Assembly: GCF_003112735.1 (NCBI RefSeq)
Contig: NZ_BFBR01000011.1
Location: 1-64,000, forward strand
Length of the DNA stretch: 64,000 nucleotides
Origin: Candidatus Phycosocius bacilliformis
GTDB taxonomy: Bacteria > Pseudomonadota > Alphaproteobacteria > Caulobacterales > Aquidulcibacteraceae
Direction: 5' to 3'
The notes under the pieces were generated by a model. It made no database searches, was not told the DNA's origin, and saw only the letters and a list, made by a program, of their open reading frames with translations. Every line of letters starts with the position of its first letter. Within the stretch, counting starts at the first letter, position 1. This document shows positions 45,051 to 54,268 of the stretch, piece by piece. A program made the position numbers and the translations under genes.

Positions 45051-45221
45051 CTAGGCGGCTGAGGCAGCTTCTCCGCCATATTTTGGAGTGAGCTCGCCGT
45101 CAGCAGTGAGGAATCCGTCACGCACAAGCTTCTCAATAATCTCATCCCGAGACATTTTTTGGGACCTGAGTTTCGCCTCTTCAAGCTGTCTCAGCATGTC
45201 TTGTCGCTCGCTTTCAAGCAT
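45051..45221 (-). CDS. Small hypothetical protein, first gene of the pair
   Basis: A 56-residue protein with a perfect ribosome site (GGAGG 6 nt before ATG 45221). An amphipathic, charged N-terminal helix (LESERQDMLRQLEEAKLR), then KMSRDEIIEKLVRDGFLTADGELTPKYGG. The layout, a short acidic/basic helix protein translated first and overlapping a second gene of about 100-130 residues, recalls antitoxin-toxin pairs, but no family is recognised and no toxin motif is seen. Confidence 0.6.
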   Translation of the reverse strand: MLESERQDMLRQLEEAKLRSQKMSRDEIIEKLVRDGFLTADGELTPKYGGEAASAA

Positions 45222-45319
45222 GGCTTTCCTCCAAGTAACCGAATCACTAATCTGGAACTTGGGGCATCACAAGACGCACCCGCCTTGCCCCGTCGAAGCC
45301 TGCGCGCTAAAGCCAGCCG

Positions 45320-46648
45320 ATGACAGACGCGCTTGAAAAGTCCATCCCGAAAGTTGGTATCGTTTCACTGGGTTGCCCAAAGGCCCTGGTTGATAGCGAG
45401 CGGATCATTACCCGCCTGCGGGCGGAGGGCTATCAGATTGCGCCCGATTATGACGGGGCCGACTTGGTTCTGGTCAACACTTGCGGCTTTCTCGACAGTG
45501 CGCGGGAAGAAAGCCTTGAAGCCATCGGTGAGGCCATCGCCGAAAATGGCAAGGTGATTGTTACAGGATGCCTGGGGGCGGAACCTGAGGTGATCCGCGA
45601 ACGTCATCCCAATGTGCTGGCCATTACCGGTCCGCAGCAATATGAAAGCGTGATGAGCGCGGTACATGAGGCTTTGCCCCCGCGCCACGACCCCTTTCTG
45701 GATCTGGTTCCTGATAGCGGCGTGAAGCTAACCCCACGCCATTATGCCTATCTGAAGATTTCAGAAGGCTGCAATAATCGGTGTTCCTTTTGCATCATCC
45801 CGAAGCTGCGGGGTGATCTGGTATCACGACCTGCCGCACATGTGATGGCCGAGGCTGAAAAGCTGGTTTCAGCGGGGGTGAAGGAATTGCTGGTGATCAG
45901 CCAGGATACCTCGGCCTATGGGCTGGATATTGGTTATGCCACAAGTCGCTGGAAGGAGCGGGAGTATCGCGCCAAATTCCTTGATCTCTGCCAAGATCTG
46001 GGCAGACTCGGGGCTTGGGTCCGTCTGCATTACGTCTATCCCTACCCACATGTGGATGAGGTCATCCCCTTGATGGCAGAGGGTAAAATCCTGCCCTATC
46101 TCGACATTCCGTTCCAGCATGCAAGCCCGAAAGTCCTCAAGGCGATGCGCCGCCCGGCCAATCAGGAAAAACAGACTGCCCGCATCGCCAAATGGCGGTC
46201 TGAATGCCCTGATCTCGCCATCCGATCGACCTTTATCGTCGGCTTCCCCGGCGAGACGGAGGAGGACTTCCAGTTGCTGCTCGACTTCATGCGGGAAGGC
46301 CAAATCGACCGGGTCGGCTGTTTCAAATATGAAAACGTCGTCCACGCAGCATCGCGCGAGCTGGATCATCAGGTGCCGGAAGACGTGAAAGAAGAACGCT
46401 GGCACCGCTTCATGGAGGTGGCCCGCGACGTATCAGAACAGCGGCTGGCAACCAAGGTTGGCAAGCAAGTCGATGTGATTATCGACGAGATCGACGATGA
46501 AGGCCCGATCGGCCGCACGGTCTGGGATGCCCCGGATGTGGATGGCGCAATTGAGCTGCATGGCTTCAAGAAAGTTAAGCCAGGTGACATTGTGCGCGCG
46601 CGCATTGTTGAAGCAGGTGATTATGATTTGGTTGGCGAAGCGATCTAG
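45320..46648 (+). CDS. rimO: Ribosomal protein S12 methylthiotransferase RimO
   Basis: A 442-residue radical-SAM methylthiotransferase acting on Asp of ribosomal protein S12. N-terminal cluster Cys in [26 protein letters not shown] and TGCLGAEPE; radical-SAM Cys151-x3-Cys155-x2-Cys158 ([10 protein letters not shown]); a C-terminal TRAM domain. [10 protein letters not shown] and NTCGF mark RimO rather than MiaB. Confidence 0.95.
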   Translation: MTDALEKSIPKVGIVSLGCPKALVDSERIITRLRAEGYQIAPDYDGADLVLVNTCGFLDSAREESLEAIGEAIAENGKVIVTGCLGAEPEVIRERHPNVLAITGPQQYESVMSAVHEALPPRHDPFLDLVPDSGVKLTPRHYAYLKISEGCNNRCSFCIIPKLRGDLVSRPAAHVMAEAEKLVSAGVKELLVISQDTSAYGLDIGYATSRWKEREYRAKFLDLCQDLGRLGAWVRLHYVYPYPHVDEVIPLMAEGKILPYLDIPFQHASPKVLKAMRRPANQEKQTARIAKWRSECPDLAIRSTFIVGFPGETEEDFQLLLDFMREGQIDRVGCFKYENVVHAASRELDHQVPEDVKEERWHRFMEVARDVSEQRLATKVGKQVDVIIDEIDDEGPIGRTVWDAPDVDGAIELHGFKKVKPGDIVRARIVEAGDYDLVGEAI

Positions 46649-46974
46649 CTTTTGGTTGCCAGCCACCAGCCCCCAAAACTGAGGCTCAACAACAGCGTCA
46701 GCATGACCGCCTGCGGCGAAAGACCATAGAGAGCCGCACTTGCCATCAGCATTGCTTCGATCTCGCGCAGGCCGGTCGGGGCCAGAAGCGCAATCCCGCT
46801 GAACAGCAAGACAGCCACCAGGATGAATGCCGCCTCGCGCCAAATCTGTCGACGGACCTGATCGGCCCGGACGTCCTGCATCACGGATGCGACAAAAGCC
46901 TCGCCGGGCGCGGCCGCATCGAGATTAGCCGCCTCGTGAAACAAGGCCTTAAGGGCAAGATCGTCTTCGGTCAT
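46645..46974 (-). CDS. Small membrane protein coupled to the ECF sigma factor (possible anti-sigma)
   Basis: 109 residues: a cytoplasmic N-terminus of about 43 residues ([30 protein letters not shown]), then two hydrophobic helices (about 46-66 and 77-105). Overlap ATGA with the sigma-factor stop shows translational coupling, the normal arrangement for an anti-sigma factor, but no ZAS zinc motif (HxxxCxxC) is present. Anti-sigma function is inferred from context. Confidence 0.65.
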   Translation of the reverse strand: MTEDDLALKALFHEAANLDAAAPGEAFVASVMQDVRADQVRRQIWREAAFILVAVLLFSGIALLAPTGLREIEAMLMASAALYGLSPQAVMLTLLLSLSFGGWWLATKS

Positions 46975-47588
46975 GGCTTGGGACTTTCTGAGACAAGAAG
47001 TGTGGCGGTCGGAGCCGACGGGCGCAAGTCCCGCATGAGGTCCAGCGCCCGGTCACGCCCACGCTGGGCGTGGCTTTTGACGGTGCCGAGCGGCATGGAC
47101 AGGGCTTGGGCTGCCTCGGCATGGGTTAGGCCTGCCCCGAAACAAAGCGAAACCACCAGTCTTTGATCCGGCGATAGGGCTTGAAGAATACGGTCCAGAT
47201 CGAGCCGAGCGGCCATCCCAGCTTCAGTGCTTGTGTTCTGATCCTGCTCGGCGTGCCATGCGGTGTCACGCTTTTGTGCCCGGGTCAGACTGCGGCGCTG
47301 ATCGCGTGCTGTATTGATGGCAATGGAAAACAACCAGCCGCGAAAACTGCTGCCGTCTCCCTCAGTACCGCGCCAGCGCGGCAGGGCTTTCCAAGCCTTC
47401 AAAAAGGTCTCCTGTGCCAGATCGTCCGCCAAGCTTGGCTCGGTGACCATCCGGCACAGGAAGGCGCGCAACGGGGCCTGATGACGGCGCACCAGCTGTT
47501 CAAACGCATTGGAGGAACCCGCACGGGCGCGTTTGACCAAAGCTTCATCAACATGGCTGACAAGCGCTTGACTGGATTGCACGGTCAT
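46971..47588 (-). CDS. ECF-type RNA polymerase sigma factor
   Basis: 205 residues: region 2 (FEQLVRRHQAPLRAFLCRMV..LADDLAQETFLKAWKALPRW) and region 4 (LSPDQRLVVSLCFGAGLTHAEAAQALSMPLGTVKSHAQRGRDRAL). ATG 47588 is used; the frame runs on to 47666 into the upstream gene. Sits between a DUF6249 membrane protein and the coupled small membrane protein. Regulon unknown. Confidence 0.9.
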   Translation of the reverse strand: MTVQSSQALVSHVDEALVKRARAGSSNAFEQLVRRHQAPLRAFLCRMVTEPSLADDLAQETFLKAWKALPRWRGTEGDGSSFRGWLFSIAINTARDQRRSLTRAQKRDTAWHAEQDQNTSTEAGMAARLDLDRILQALSPDQRLVVSLCFGAGLTHAEAAQALSMPLGTVKSHAQRGRDRALDLMRDLRPSAPTATLLVSESPKP

Positions 47589-47614
47589 AACCCCGGGTCG
47601 CTCTCCGCCGCGTC

Positions 47615-48022
47615 CTATTGCGGATTGGACTGAGCGGCAGAGGGGGTGGGGCGGCGCAGATGCCAACTCAAGAATTGGCCTGCACCGGTAAAGGCGAGCA
47701 CCACACCGATCAGGATCAGGACCGTTCCGAAACTTGAGCCATCATCTGAAAAGGTCAGTTTGGCAATTCCGCCGGCAGCGCAGAAGCCAAAACCCATCAT
47801 CACGCTGATGACACCTGCTCTTAGGTCCATTTCCGGCGAATTCGGTGCCTTTACCATCAGTTTCAGCGTGGTTTCATCCAGCTTTTGACCTGAGGCAATG
47901 ACTTGGCGCAGCGTTTCCTGCTGGCCTTCGCGCACTTTTAGGTTCCAATAAAAGCCTGCCAACACACCAATCGTAATGCAGGCAAACAAAGCAAACGGAA
48001 CAAGCTCACCAATCATTTCCAT
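47615..48022 (-). CDS. DUF6249-like membrane protein
   Basis: 135 residues with an N-terminal helix (MIGELVPFALFACITIGVLAGFYW), a soluble helical part LKVREGQQETLRQVIASGQKLDETTLKLMV, then two helices (about 75-120). I associate this pattern with DUF6249, by memory. ATG 48022 follows AAAGGAAAG. First gene of the sigma-factor operon, so it may take part in signal sensing. Confidence 0.6.
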   Translation of the reverse strand: MEMIGELVPFALFACITIGVLAGFYWNLKVREGQQETLRQVIASGQKLDETTLKLMVKAPNSPEMDLRAGVISVMMGFGFCAAGGIAKLTFSDDGSSFGTVLILIGVVLAFTGAGQFLSWHLRRPTPSAAQSNPQ

Positions 48023-48096
48023 AGTCTCTTTCCTTTTGAGTGGCACGGCGACCATTTCACATTACAACGCCGCCGCAACAGAGTTTGGATGCAGGC

Positions 48097-48537
48097 TTAC
48101 TGCACCGGCTGTGAGTCACCCACCGGGGCTTGAGGGGCATTTGTGCGCTGGCGGGAAATTTCCACCACATCATAAGTCTCCAAGTCCTGGCGCACCCGCA
48201 TCGGCAAAGACTGCCATAGGGCGCGGTTGGCCTTAAGCTCATCAATGCTAAGACTGCGGCCTTCGCCATCGGCTTGTGGTTGTAACAGGCCGAGGGCAGC
48301 GCAGGTGCGCATACTGAAGGCCTGTCGGCCTGAAGCGTGGCACAAAATGCGGCGGCTGGTAGGCTGGGCTAAGTCACGCGCCAAGGCCTGATTGGCAGAA
48401 CGAAGGGCTTTCCCTTGGATTGGTTGAGCAATCTGAGGGTGGGAAGGCATCGGAGCCACCGTCGCTTGAACTGTCCCAATAAAGCCGAAACTGGCGAACA
48501 AACTTGCGGCGGCGATGAGGTTGGGGAGGTTTTTCAT
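48097..48537 (-). CDS. Secreted hypothetical protein
   Basis: 146 residues with a Sec signal peptide (MKNLPNLIAAASLFASFGFIG, cut after VQA). The mature part has two Cys (RRILCHASGR and MRTCAAL) that may form a disulphide, and a segment LPMRVRQDLETYDVVEISRQ. No family recognised. ATG 48537 has AAAGGA; divergent from the Rieske gene and 75 bp before the sigma-factor operon. Confidence 0.6.
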   Translation of the reverse strand: MKNLPNLIAAASLFASFGFIGTVQATVAPMPSHPQIAQPIQGKALRSANQALARDLAQPTSRRILCHASGRQAFSMRTCAALGLLQPQADGEGRSLSIDELKANRALWQSLPMRVRQDLETYDVVEISRQRTNAPQAPVGDSQPVQ

Positions 48538-48656
48538 GTCGTGATCCTTTCGTGGTCGGATATGAATGAAACGCCACAGCCCACAGAATTGGATGCAAAT
48601 ATTTTCCACATTCTTGGATGTTTTTCGCGCGAACAGAATTGGTCTATAGATGGAGG

Positions 48657-49757
48657 ATGGCTGATGACGCATCTTCCCTGTCCCCCAATCCTGCCCTGTC
48701 CGCGGATGGTCTCTTGCTGGACTGCTGGTACTTTGCCGCCACGTCTGCGGAGCTCAAAGCTGGCAAGCAATTTCGCCGCATGATTCTGGGGGAACCTGTT
48801 CTGTTAGGCCGAACGGCCAAGGGCGACGTGCTGGCGATGCGCGATGTCTGCCCGCATCGGGCGGTTCCGCTTTCGGCGGGAAGACAGGTTCAGACCGCCG
48901 GGGAGGCGACTGTTGAATGCCCCTATCACGGCTGGCGCTTTGGAGCCGACGGGGTGTGTAAATTGATGCCCTCACTGGTTGACGGCCAGCCCTATGAAGC
49001 CTCCCGCGTGAAGGTGCGCCATTATCCCTATGTTGAGCGCCATGGCCTTGTCTTCATCTATATCTCTGCCGACCCCCGATTTGATGGCATCCCGGCGGTT
49101 GCCGCCCCAGAGTTCGCCATCATGGCTGAGAAGCCAAAGTTTGTGGTCAGTCGGGTGTTTGACGCCCACATGGATAATGCTGTTGTCGGCCTCATGGACC
49201 CTGCTCACGTCCCCTTCGTGCATAATCAATGGTGGTGGCGGCCCCCCTCCGTTGGCTTGAAGCTGAAGGAAAAGCAGTTCGAGCCCCGCCTTCATGGCTG
49301 GGCAATTGCCCGCCATGCGCCGTCATCCAATTCGCTGGCTTATCGCTTGTTATTTGGGGCATCGGTGACAACTGAAATCGTCTTCATGCTGCCAGGCTTT
49401 CGTTGGGAAGTGGTAGAAAATGAACGCAGTCAATTCTTTACCTTAACTTGCCTCACGCCGATTGACGGCAAATCCACCCAGATCACACAGATCAGCTATT
49501 GGACGTCAGCCCCGCTCTTGGATGTGATCAAGCCAATTTTGATCCCGGCAGCACGCGAGTTTCTTGACCAAGATGGCCGCATGGTCGATCTGCAAAACAC
49601 CGGCCTTCCCTTTACCAAGGCCATGTTGTGGATTGACGATATCGACGTGCAAGCTAAGTGGTACAACAAGCTCAAAAGGGAATGGGCACAAAGTCGGGCC
49701 GAGGGGCGGCCATTTGACAATCCGATCCGGCCGCAACGCTTGACCTGGCGCAGCTGA
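48657..49757 (+). CDS. Rieske non-haem iron oxygenase, alpha-subunit-like
   Basis: 366 residues. The Rieske [2Fe-2S] ligands are Cys65-His67 (CPHRAVPL) and Cys88-His91 (CPYHGW); the mononuclear iron ligands His184 and His189 lie in MDPAHVPFVH. The C-terminal catalytic domain is of the single-component type seen in vanillate demethylase or Pao-like oxygenases. No reductase or ferredoxin gene is adjacent, so it must use general electron carriers. Substrate unknown. ATG 48657 directly follows GGAGG. Confidence 0.85.
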   Translation: MADDASSLSPNPALSADGLLLDCWYFAATSAELKAGKQFRRMILGEPVLLGRTAKGDVLAMRDVCPHRAVPLSAGRQVQTAGEATVECPYHGWRFGADGVCKLMPSLVDGQPYEASRVKVRHYPYVERHGLVFIYISADPRFDGIPAVAAPEFAIMAEKPKFVVSRVFDAHMDNAVVGLMDPAHVPFVHNQWWWRPPSVGLKLKEKQFEPRLHGWAIARHAPSSNSLAYRLLFGASVTTEIVFMLPGFRWEVVENERSQFFTLTCLTPIDGKSTQITQISYWTSAPLLDVIKPILIPAAREFLDQDGRMVDLQNTGLPFTKAMLWIDDIDVQAKWYNKLKREWAQSRAEGRPFDNPIRPQRLTWRS

Positions 49758-49853
49758 GATCTTTCTATCACCACGATAAGGCTTGCGTCAGGCTATCAGG
49801 TTCGCCATCGTGTTCACCAAGCAGTGGCAGGGGCTCAGGGGAGAAACAGCTTC

Positions 49854-50990
49854 ATGCGAATAGCGATTTTGAAGGAAACGCGCGACGGGGAAACCCGGGT
49901 GGCGGCCTCGCCGGAAACGATCAAGAAGATCAGTGCCGCAGGCCATCAGGTCGTGATTGAAACCGGGGCCGGGGCTGGGGCGGCTTCGCCCGATCATATG
50001 TTCGTGGAAGCCGGGGCAGAGATTGCGGCTGATGCAAAGTCGGCCCTCAAAGGGGCTGAGCTTGTCTTGAAAGTGCGCCGCCCGACGGAGGCGGAGTTGA
50101 AGCTTGTGCCCAAAGGTGCCGGCGTGGTCGCTTTCTGGACCCCCTATGGTGATAAGGCCCTGATCGAGGCAGCGGCAAAAGCAGGTGTCGTGGCGCTGTC
50201 GATGGAATTTACCCCACGCATTACCCGAGCCCAGGCGATGGACGCATTGTCCTCACAAGCCAATTTGGCTGGCTATCGCGCTGTTATTGAAGGGGCTGCC
50301 CTATATGGCCGTGGCTTCCCGATGATGATGACCGCGGCGGGAACCGTGGCGGCTGCCAAATGCTTTGTGATGGGTGCCGGTGTTGCGGGCCTGCAGGCGA
50401 TTGCGACCGCCCGTCGGCTTGGGGCCATTGTGACCGCCACGGACGTACGCCCAGCGGCCAAAGAACAAGTCGCCTCTTTGGGTGCGAAATTCATCGCTGT
50501 TGAGGACGAAGAGTTCAAGGCAGCTGAAACTGCGGCTGGCTATGCCAAGCCGATGAGTGCGGAATATCAGGCCAAACAGGCAGCCTTGGTGGCCGACCAT
50601 ATCGCCAAGCAGGATGTGGTGATCACAACTGCTTTGATTCCCGGTCGTCCCGCCCCTGTGCTGGTCACCCCGGAGATGGTGGCCAAGATGAAGCCCGGCA
50701 GTGTCATTGTGGATCTGGCCGTGGAACAGGGCGGCAATTGCCCCTTGTCAAAGCCTGACCAATTGGTGGTGACCGATAATGGGGTAACGATTGCCGGCTT
50801 TGCCAATCTGCCCGGTCGTTTGGCCGCCGATGCCAGCGCCCTTTACGCAAAAAACCTCTTGAACCTCTTGCCGCTTCTCACCGATGGCGACGGCAAGGCG
50901 TTTGGACCCCATTATGACGACGACATCATCCAGGGCATGCTGCTGACCCGCGACGGCGCGGTCGTACATCCCTCTCTGACCACAGCATGA
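49854..50990 (+). CDS. pntAA: NAD(P) transhydrogenase subunit alpha part 1
   Basis: 378 residues, the NAD(H)-binding domain I of the proton-translocating transhydrogenase. MRIAILKETRDGETRVAASPE, the Rossmann motif GAGVAGLQAIATARRLGA, and EQGGNCPLSKPDQLV. In alphaproteobacteria the enzyme has three subunits, as here. ATG 49854 follows GGGGAGAAA. Confidence 0.95.
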   Translation: MRIAILKETRDGETRVAASPETIKKISAAGHQVVIETGAGAGAASPDHMFVEAGAEIAADAKSALKGAELVLKVRRPTEAELKLVPKGAGVVAFWTPYGDKALIEAAAKAGVVALSMEFTPRITRAQAMDALSSQANLAGYRAVIEGAALYGRGFPMMMTAAGTVAAAKCFVMGAGVAGLQAIATARRLGAIVTATDVRPAAKEQVASLGAKFIAVEDEEFKAAETAAGYAKPMSAEYQAKQAALVADHIAKQDVVITTALIPGRPAPVLVTPEMVAKMKPGSVIVDLAVEQGGNCPLSKPDQLVVTDNGVTIAGFANLPGRLAADASALYAKNLLNLLPLLTDGDGKAFGPHYDDDIIQGMLLTRDGAVVHPSLTTA

Positions 50991-50999
50991 GGATTGAAC

Positions 51000-51341
51000 A
51001 TGGAAGCCGTTGATCCCACCGTTTTCCGTCTCGCCATTTTCGTCCTGGCGATTTTTGTTGGCTATTATGTGGTGTGGAGCGTGACGCCCGCCCTGCATAC
51101 GCCCCTGATGGCTGTCACGAATGCGATCTCTTCGGTTGTGGTCGTGGGGGCTCTTGTTGCTGCTGCCGCGACCCTGCCAGGCGGGGGTGCAGATGGGGCC
51201 ACTTGGGTGTCGCGGGGCATGGGGGCGCTTGCGGTCGCCTTGGCAGCCGTAAACATTTTTGGTGGCTTTCTGGTGACCCAGCGTATGTTGGCCATGTATA
51301 AGAAGAAGGAGCGTGCCGCTCCTGGAAAGGGCGGGCATTAA
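51000..51341 (+). CDS. pntAB: NAD(P) transhydrogenase subunit alpha part 2
   Basis: 113 residues, three or four helices of the membrane domain II ([44 protein letters not shown] and [13 protein letters not shown]). Nine bp after pntAA. TTG 50994 would add two residues. Confidence 0.92.
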   Translation: MEAVDPTVFRLAIFVLAIFVGYYVVWSVTPALHTPLMAVTNAISSVVVVGALVAAAATLPGGGADGATWVSRGMGALAVALAAVNIFGGFLVTQRMLAMYKKKERAAPGKGGH

Positions 51342-51342
51342 G

Positions 51343-52749
51343 ATGTCGCCATCAGTTGCAGCCCTTCTTTACCTCGTCTCTGGGGTTCTGTTCATTCTAG
51401 CCTTGCGAGGCTTGTCGAGTCCCGAAACCAGCCGCCAAGGCAATCTCTACGGCATAATCGGCATGGCGATTTCGGTCGTCACCACCTTGCTGGCTGTGCA
51501 GCTTGATATCACGACGATTGGTCTGATTGTGACTGCGACCGCAGTCGGTGGCGGGATTGGGGCCCTTTTGGCCCGCAAAATCGCCATGACCAGCATGCCA
51601 CAACTGGTCGCTGCCTTCCATTCGCTTGTCGGTTTGGCCGCTGTGCTGATTGCTGGGGCCGCCATGTACAGCCCCGCTGCTTTCCATATCGCACTTGAAA
51701 CCGGTGGGATCAAAACTGCGTCGCTCATTGAAATGGGTCTGGGCGTGGCAATCGGGTCGATCACCTTTACCGGCTCATTGATCGCCTTTGCCAAACTCAA
51801 CGGCAATATGAGTGGTGCCCCCATCATTTTGCCGGCGCGGCATGTGTTGAATGTGTTGATCCTTGTCGCAATCATTGCTCTGATTGTTACCCTGATCGTG
51901 ACGCAAGGTGCTGCACTGTGGGCCTTCTGGGCGCTGGTGGGATTGTCCTTCCTGTTGGGTGTCACCCTGATTATTCCAATCGGCGGGGCAGACATGCCGG
52001 TCGTGGTCTCCATGCTCAACTCCTATTCGGGTTGGGCTGCGGCAGCCTTGGGTTTCACTCTCGAAAATAATGCGCTGATCATTACAGGCGCCTTGGTTGG
52101 CTCATCCGGGGCGATCTTGTCCTACATTATGTGTAAAGGCATGAACCGCAGCTTCATCTCGGTGATTTTGGGTGGTTTCGGTGCCGCGGATGGGGCTGCT
52201 GCGGAGGGTGGCCGGATTGAGACCCGCCCCGTCAAACAAGGCAGTGCAGATGATGCAGCCTTCATTATGAAGAATGCCGAGCGGGTCATCATCGTACCGG
52301 GTTACGGCATGGCCGTCGCTCAAGCCCAGCATGCGCTGAAGGAGATGGCCGACAAGCTGAAGGCCGAAGGCGTTGAAGTCAAATATGCCATCCATCCGGT
52401 GGCAGGCCGCATGCCCGGGCACATGAATGTGCTGCTCGCCGAAGCCCAAGTGCCTTATGATGAAGTGTTCGAGCTTGAGGATATCAATTCAGAATTCGGG
52501 CAGGCCGATGTGGCCTATGTGATCGGTGCCAATGACGTCACCAATCCGTCCGCCAAAACGGATCCTCAAAGCCCGATTTTTGGTATGCCGATCCTTGATG
52601 TCGAGAAGGCCAAGACGGTGCTGTTCATCAAGCGCGGCATGGGCTCTGGCTATGCGGGCGTGGAGAATGAATTATTCTTCCGCGACAACACGATGATGCT
52701 GTTTGCAGACGCCAAGAAAATGACCGAAGCAATCGTCAAATCGCTTTAG
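51343..52749 (+). CDS. pntB: NAD(P) transhydrogenase subunit beta
   Basis: 468 residues: about nine membrane helices (1-270) and the NADP(H)-binding domain III (290-468) with IIVPGYGMAVAQAQHAL, HPVAGRMPGHMNVLLAEA and YVIGANDVTNP. Uses the proton gradient to make NADPH. ATG 51343 lies 1 bp after the pntAB stop; a terminator follows. Confidence 0.95.
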   Translation: MSPSVAALLYLVSGVLFILALRGLSSPETSRQGNLYGIIGMAISVVTTLLAVQLDITTIGLIVTATAVGGGIGALLARKIAMTSMPQLVAAFHSLVGLAAVLIAGAAMYSPAAFHIALETGGIKTASLIEMGLGVAIGSITFTGSLIAFAKLNGNMSGAPIILPARHVLNVLILVAIIALIVTLIVTQGAALWAFWALVGLSFLLGVTLIIPIGGADMPVVVSMLNSYSGWAAAALGFTLENNALIITGALVGSSGAILSYIMCKGMNRSFISVILGGFGAADGAAAEGGRIETRPVKQGSADDAAFIMKNAERVIIVPGYGMAVAQAQHALKEMADKLKAEGVEVKYAIHPVAGRMPGHMNVLLAEAQVPYDEVFELEDINSEFGQADVAYVIGANDVTNPSAKTDPQSPIFGMPILDVEKAKTVLFIKRGMGSGYAGVENELFFRDNTMMLFADAKKMTEAIVKSL

Positions 52750-52780
52750 TCGGCTGTTTTCAGCGCGCATAACACGATAA

Positions 52781-52808
52781 AGCGGTCGGGTCGTCCCGGC
52801 CGCTTTTG
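52781..52808 (+). terminator. Intrinsic terminator after pntB
   Basis: AGCGGTCGGG (52781-52790) pairs with CCCGGCCGCT (52795-52804) around TCGT, ten pairs with one G-U, followed by TTTT. Confidence 0.8.
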
Positions 52809-52825
52809 TCGTGGCACATCACAGT

Positions 52826-53485
52826 TTAACCGATTGGTGGTAGGCCTAAGGCCTTGCGGACGGCAGCGGCCACTTGAGCTGCTGCTGCAAACGCGGTTTC
52901 CGATTGCGCGCCTTGAACACCAGTCCCGCCTGAAACAATGAGATCGGCATTCAAGCGGCTTGGTCCGGTCCAGCGCTCATAGGCGGGCCGGACCGTGGAG
53001 AGATATTGGGCGGCCACCGTCTCTGGGGTGCGACCGCGCTCATGTATGTCGCGCAAGAGCCGTCGAAGCAAGCGGATGTCGGCAGGTGTGTCGACGAACA
53101 CCCGCAAGTCGCATTGCTCGTAAATGGCTGGATCGCACAAGGTGTGAGTGCCTTCGAGGATCACCACATCACATGGTTCCAGCCGGTGTGTCGCCGCGCG
53201 TCGACCGTGGATGGTGAAGTCATAGATGGGCACGTCAATGCCCTGGCCCGCCTTCAGCGCCGCCAGATGGCTGGCCAAGAGCACGTGATCTCGGGCCTCT
53301 GGCGTGTCAAAATCATAGCTTGCCGGATCAAAGCCCGGCAAAGACCGGCTATCCTTATAATAGTCGTCTTGCGAGAGAATGCGTGCGGTCAGCGGCCGCA
53401 ATAACAAGGCCAATTGAGCTGCCGTTGTGGTCTTGCCCGAGCCAGAGCCCCCACTGATGGCGACAAGAAAAGGAGATTTGGCCAC
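52826..53485 (-). CDS. Uridine kinase-like P-loop NTPase
   Basis: 219 residues with Walker A GGSGSGKT (12-19), LSQDDYYKD, YDFDTPEA, VPIYDF and VILEGTHTLCDP. These match uridine kinase/phosphoribulokinase-family enzymes; RLLRRLLRDIHERGR is the lid. Converts uridine or cytidine to the monophosphate if a true Udk. It ends 18 bp from the pntB terminator and is followed upstream by a YbjQ gene 4 bp away. Confidence 0.85.
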   Translation of the reverse strand: MAKSPFLVAISGGSGSGKTTTAAQLALLLRPLTARILSQDDYYKDSRSLPGFDPASYDFDTPEARDHVLLASHLAALKAGQGIDVPIYDFTIHGRRAATHRLEPCDVVILEGTHTLCDPAIYEQCDLRVFVDTPADIRLLRRLLRDIHERGRTPETVAAQYLSTVRPAYERWTGPSRLNADLIVSGGTGVQGAQSETAFAAAAQVAAAVRKALGLPPIG

Positions 53486-53489
53486 GCCT

Positions 53490-53810
53490 CTAACCGAGCC
53501 TAACAGCCGTGCCGCTGGCAGCCACCATCATCATTGAACCCTGATGGACCCCGCCTTCAAAATCAACCGAGACACCGACCACCGCATCAGCGCCTAAGGC
53601 GCGGGCTTCATTGATCAACTCGTCAATCGCAATCTGGCGAGCTTCGCGCAGCGTCTTTTCATAAGCCCCGCTCCGGCCACCGATGACGTCGCGGATCCCG
53701 GCAAACAAATCGCGAAACACATTCGCCCCGATCACGGCTTCACCAGCGACAATGCCCAGATATTGAACGACTTTACGGCCTTCAACCGAATCCGTGGTGG
53801 TGACAATCAT
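53490..53810 (-). CDS. YbjQ/UPF0145 family protein
   Basis: 106 residues, full length for the family. [48 protein letters not shown] and [17 protein letters not shown] are typical. Sometimes called heavy-metal-binding domain protein; a pentameric ring in structures, function unclear. Probably co-transcribed with the kinase gene. Confidence 0.88.
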   Translation of the reverse strand: MIVTTTDSVEGRKVVQYLGIVAGEAVIGANVFRDLFAGIRDVIGGRSGAYEKTLREARQIAIDELINEARALGADAVVGVSVDFEGGVHQGSMMMVAASGTAVRLG

Positions 53811-53841
53811 GCCTTACTCCTTTGATCGCGTGCCGACGGGC

Positions 53842-54258
53842 TCAATCATTGACAGGTTCTTTGAGAACCGGGGCCGGCATACTGCCGACAAAATCTTGCA
53901 CATTGCAGCCATATCCCGGCTTCAGCCGCGCTTCTGCCTGATTGAGGCCAGAGAAATTCACAATCACCCGCTCATCGAGATAGACGATTTGAGCCCCGTC
54001 AATCTGGGAACCGATTTCGGCGCGACAGGATTGCTCATCTCGGTTTTGGACATAAAGACAGCTACACATCTGGCGAGCGATGAAGCCAGCGGCAACTTCG
54101 CCATATTTGCGTGCCTGATAGGCAACGCCAAGTCCGATGACGAAAATGACAATGAGGACAATGCCGATAATCGTTGAGAAGGAAGGCAGTTTGCGCACGC
54201 GGCATATAACCCTATAAAGCTGTCGAAGGGCCAGCCTAATCCGGTCCGTCCTGTTCAT
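53842..54258 (-). CDS. Single-pass membrane protein of unknown function
   Basis: 138 residues: a basic N-terminus, one helix (about 28-46, FSTIIGIVLIVIFVIGLGV), then an exported domain with four Cys (CSC, SC and GYGC), perhaps two disulphides. Its start is only 10 bp from the divergent serine hydrolase start and has no clear ribosome site; GTG 54198 is an alternative. No family recognised. Confidence 0.55.
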   Translation of the reverse strand: MNRTDRIRLALRQLYRVICRVRKLPSFSTIIGIVLIVIFVIGLGVAYQARKYGEVAAGFIARQMCSCLYVQNRDEQSCRAEIGSQIDGAQIVYLDERVIVNFSGLNQAEARLKPGYGCNVQDFVGSMPAPVLKEPVND

Positions 54259-54268
54259 CTAGAGGCTA

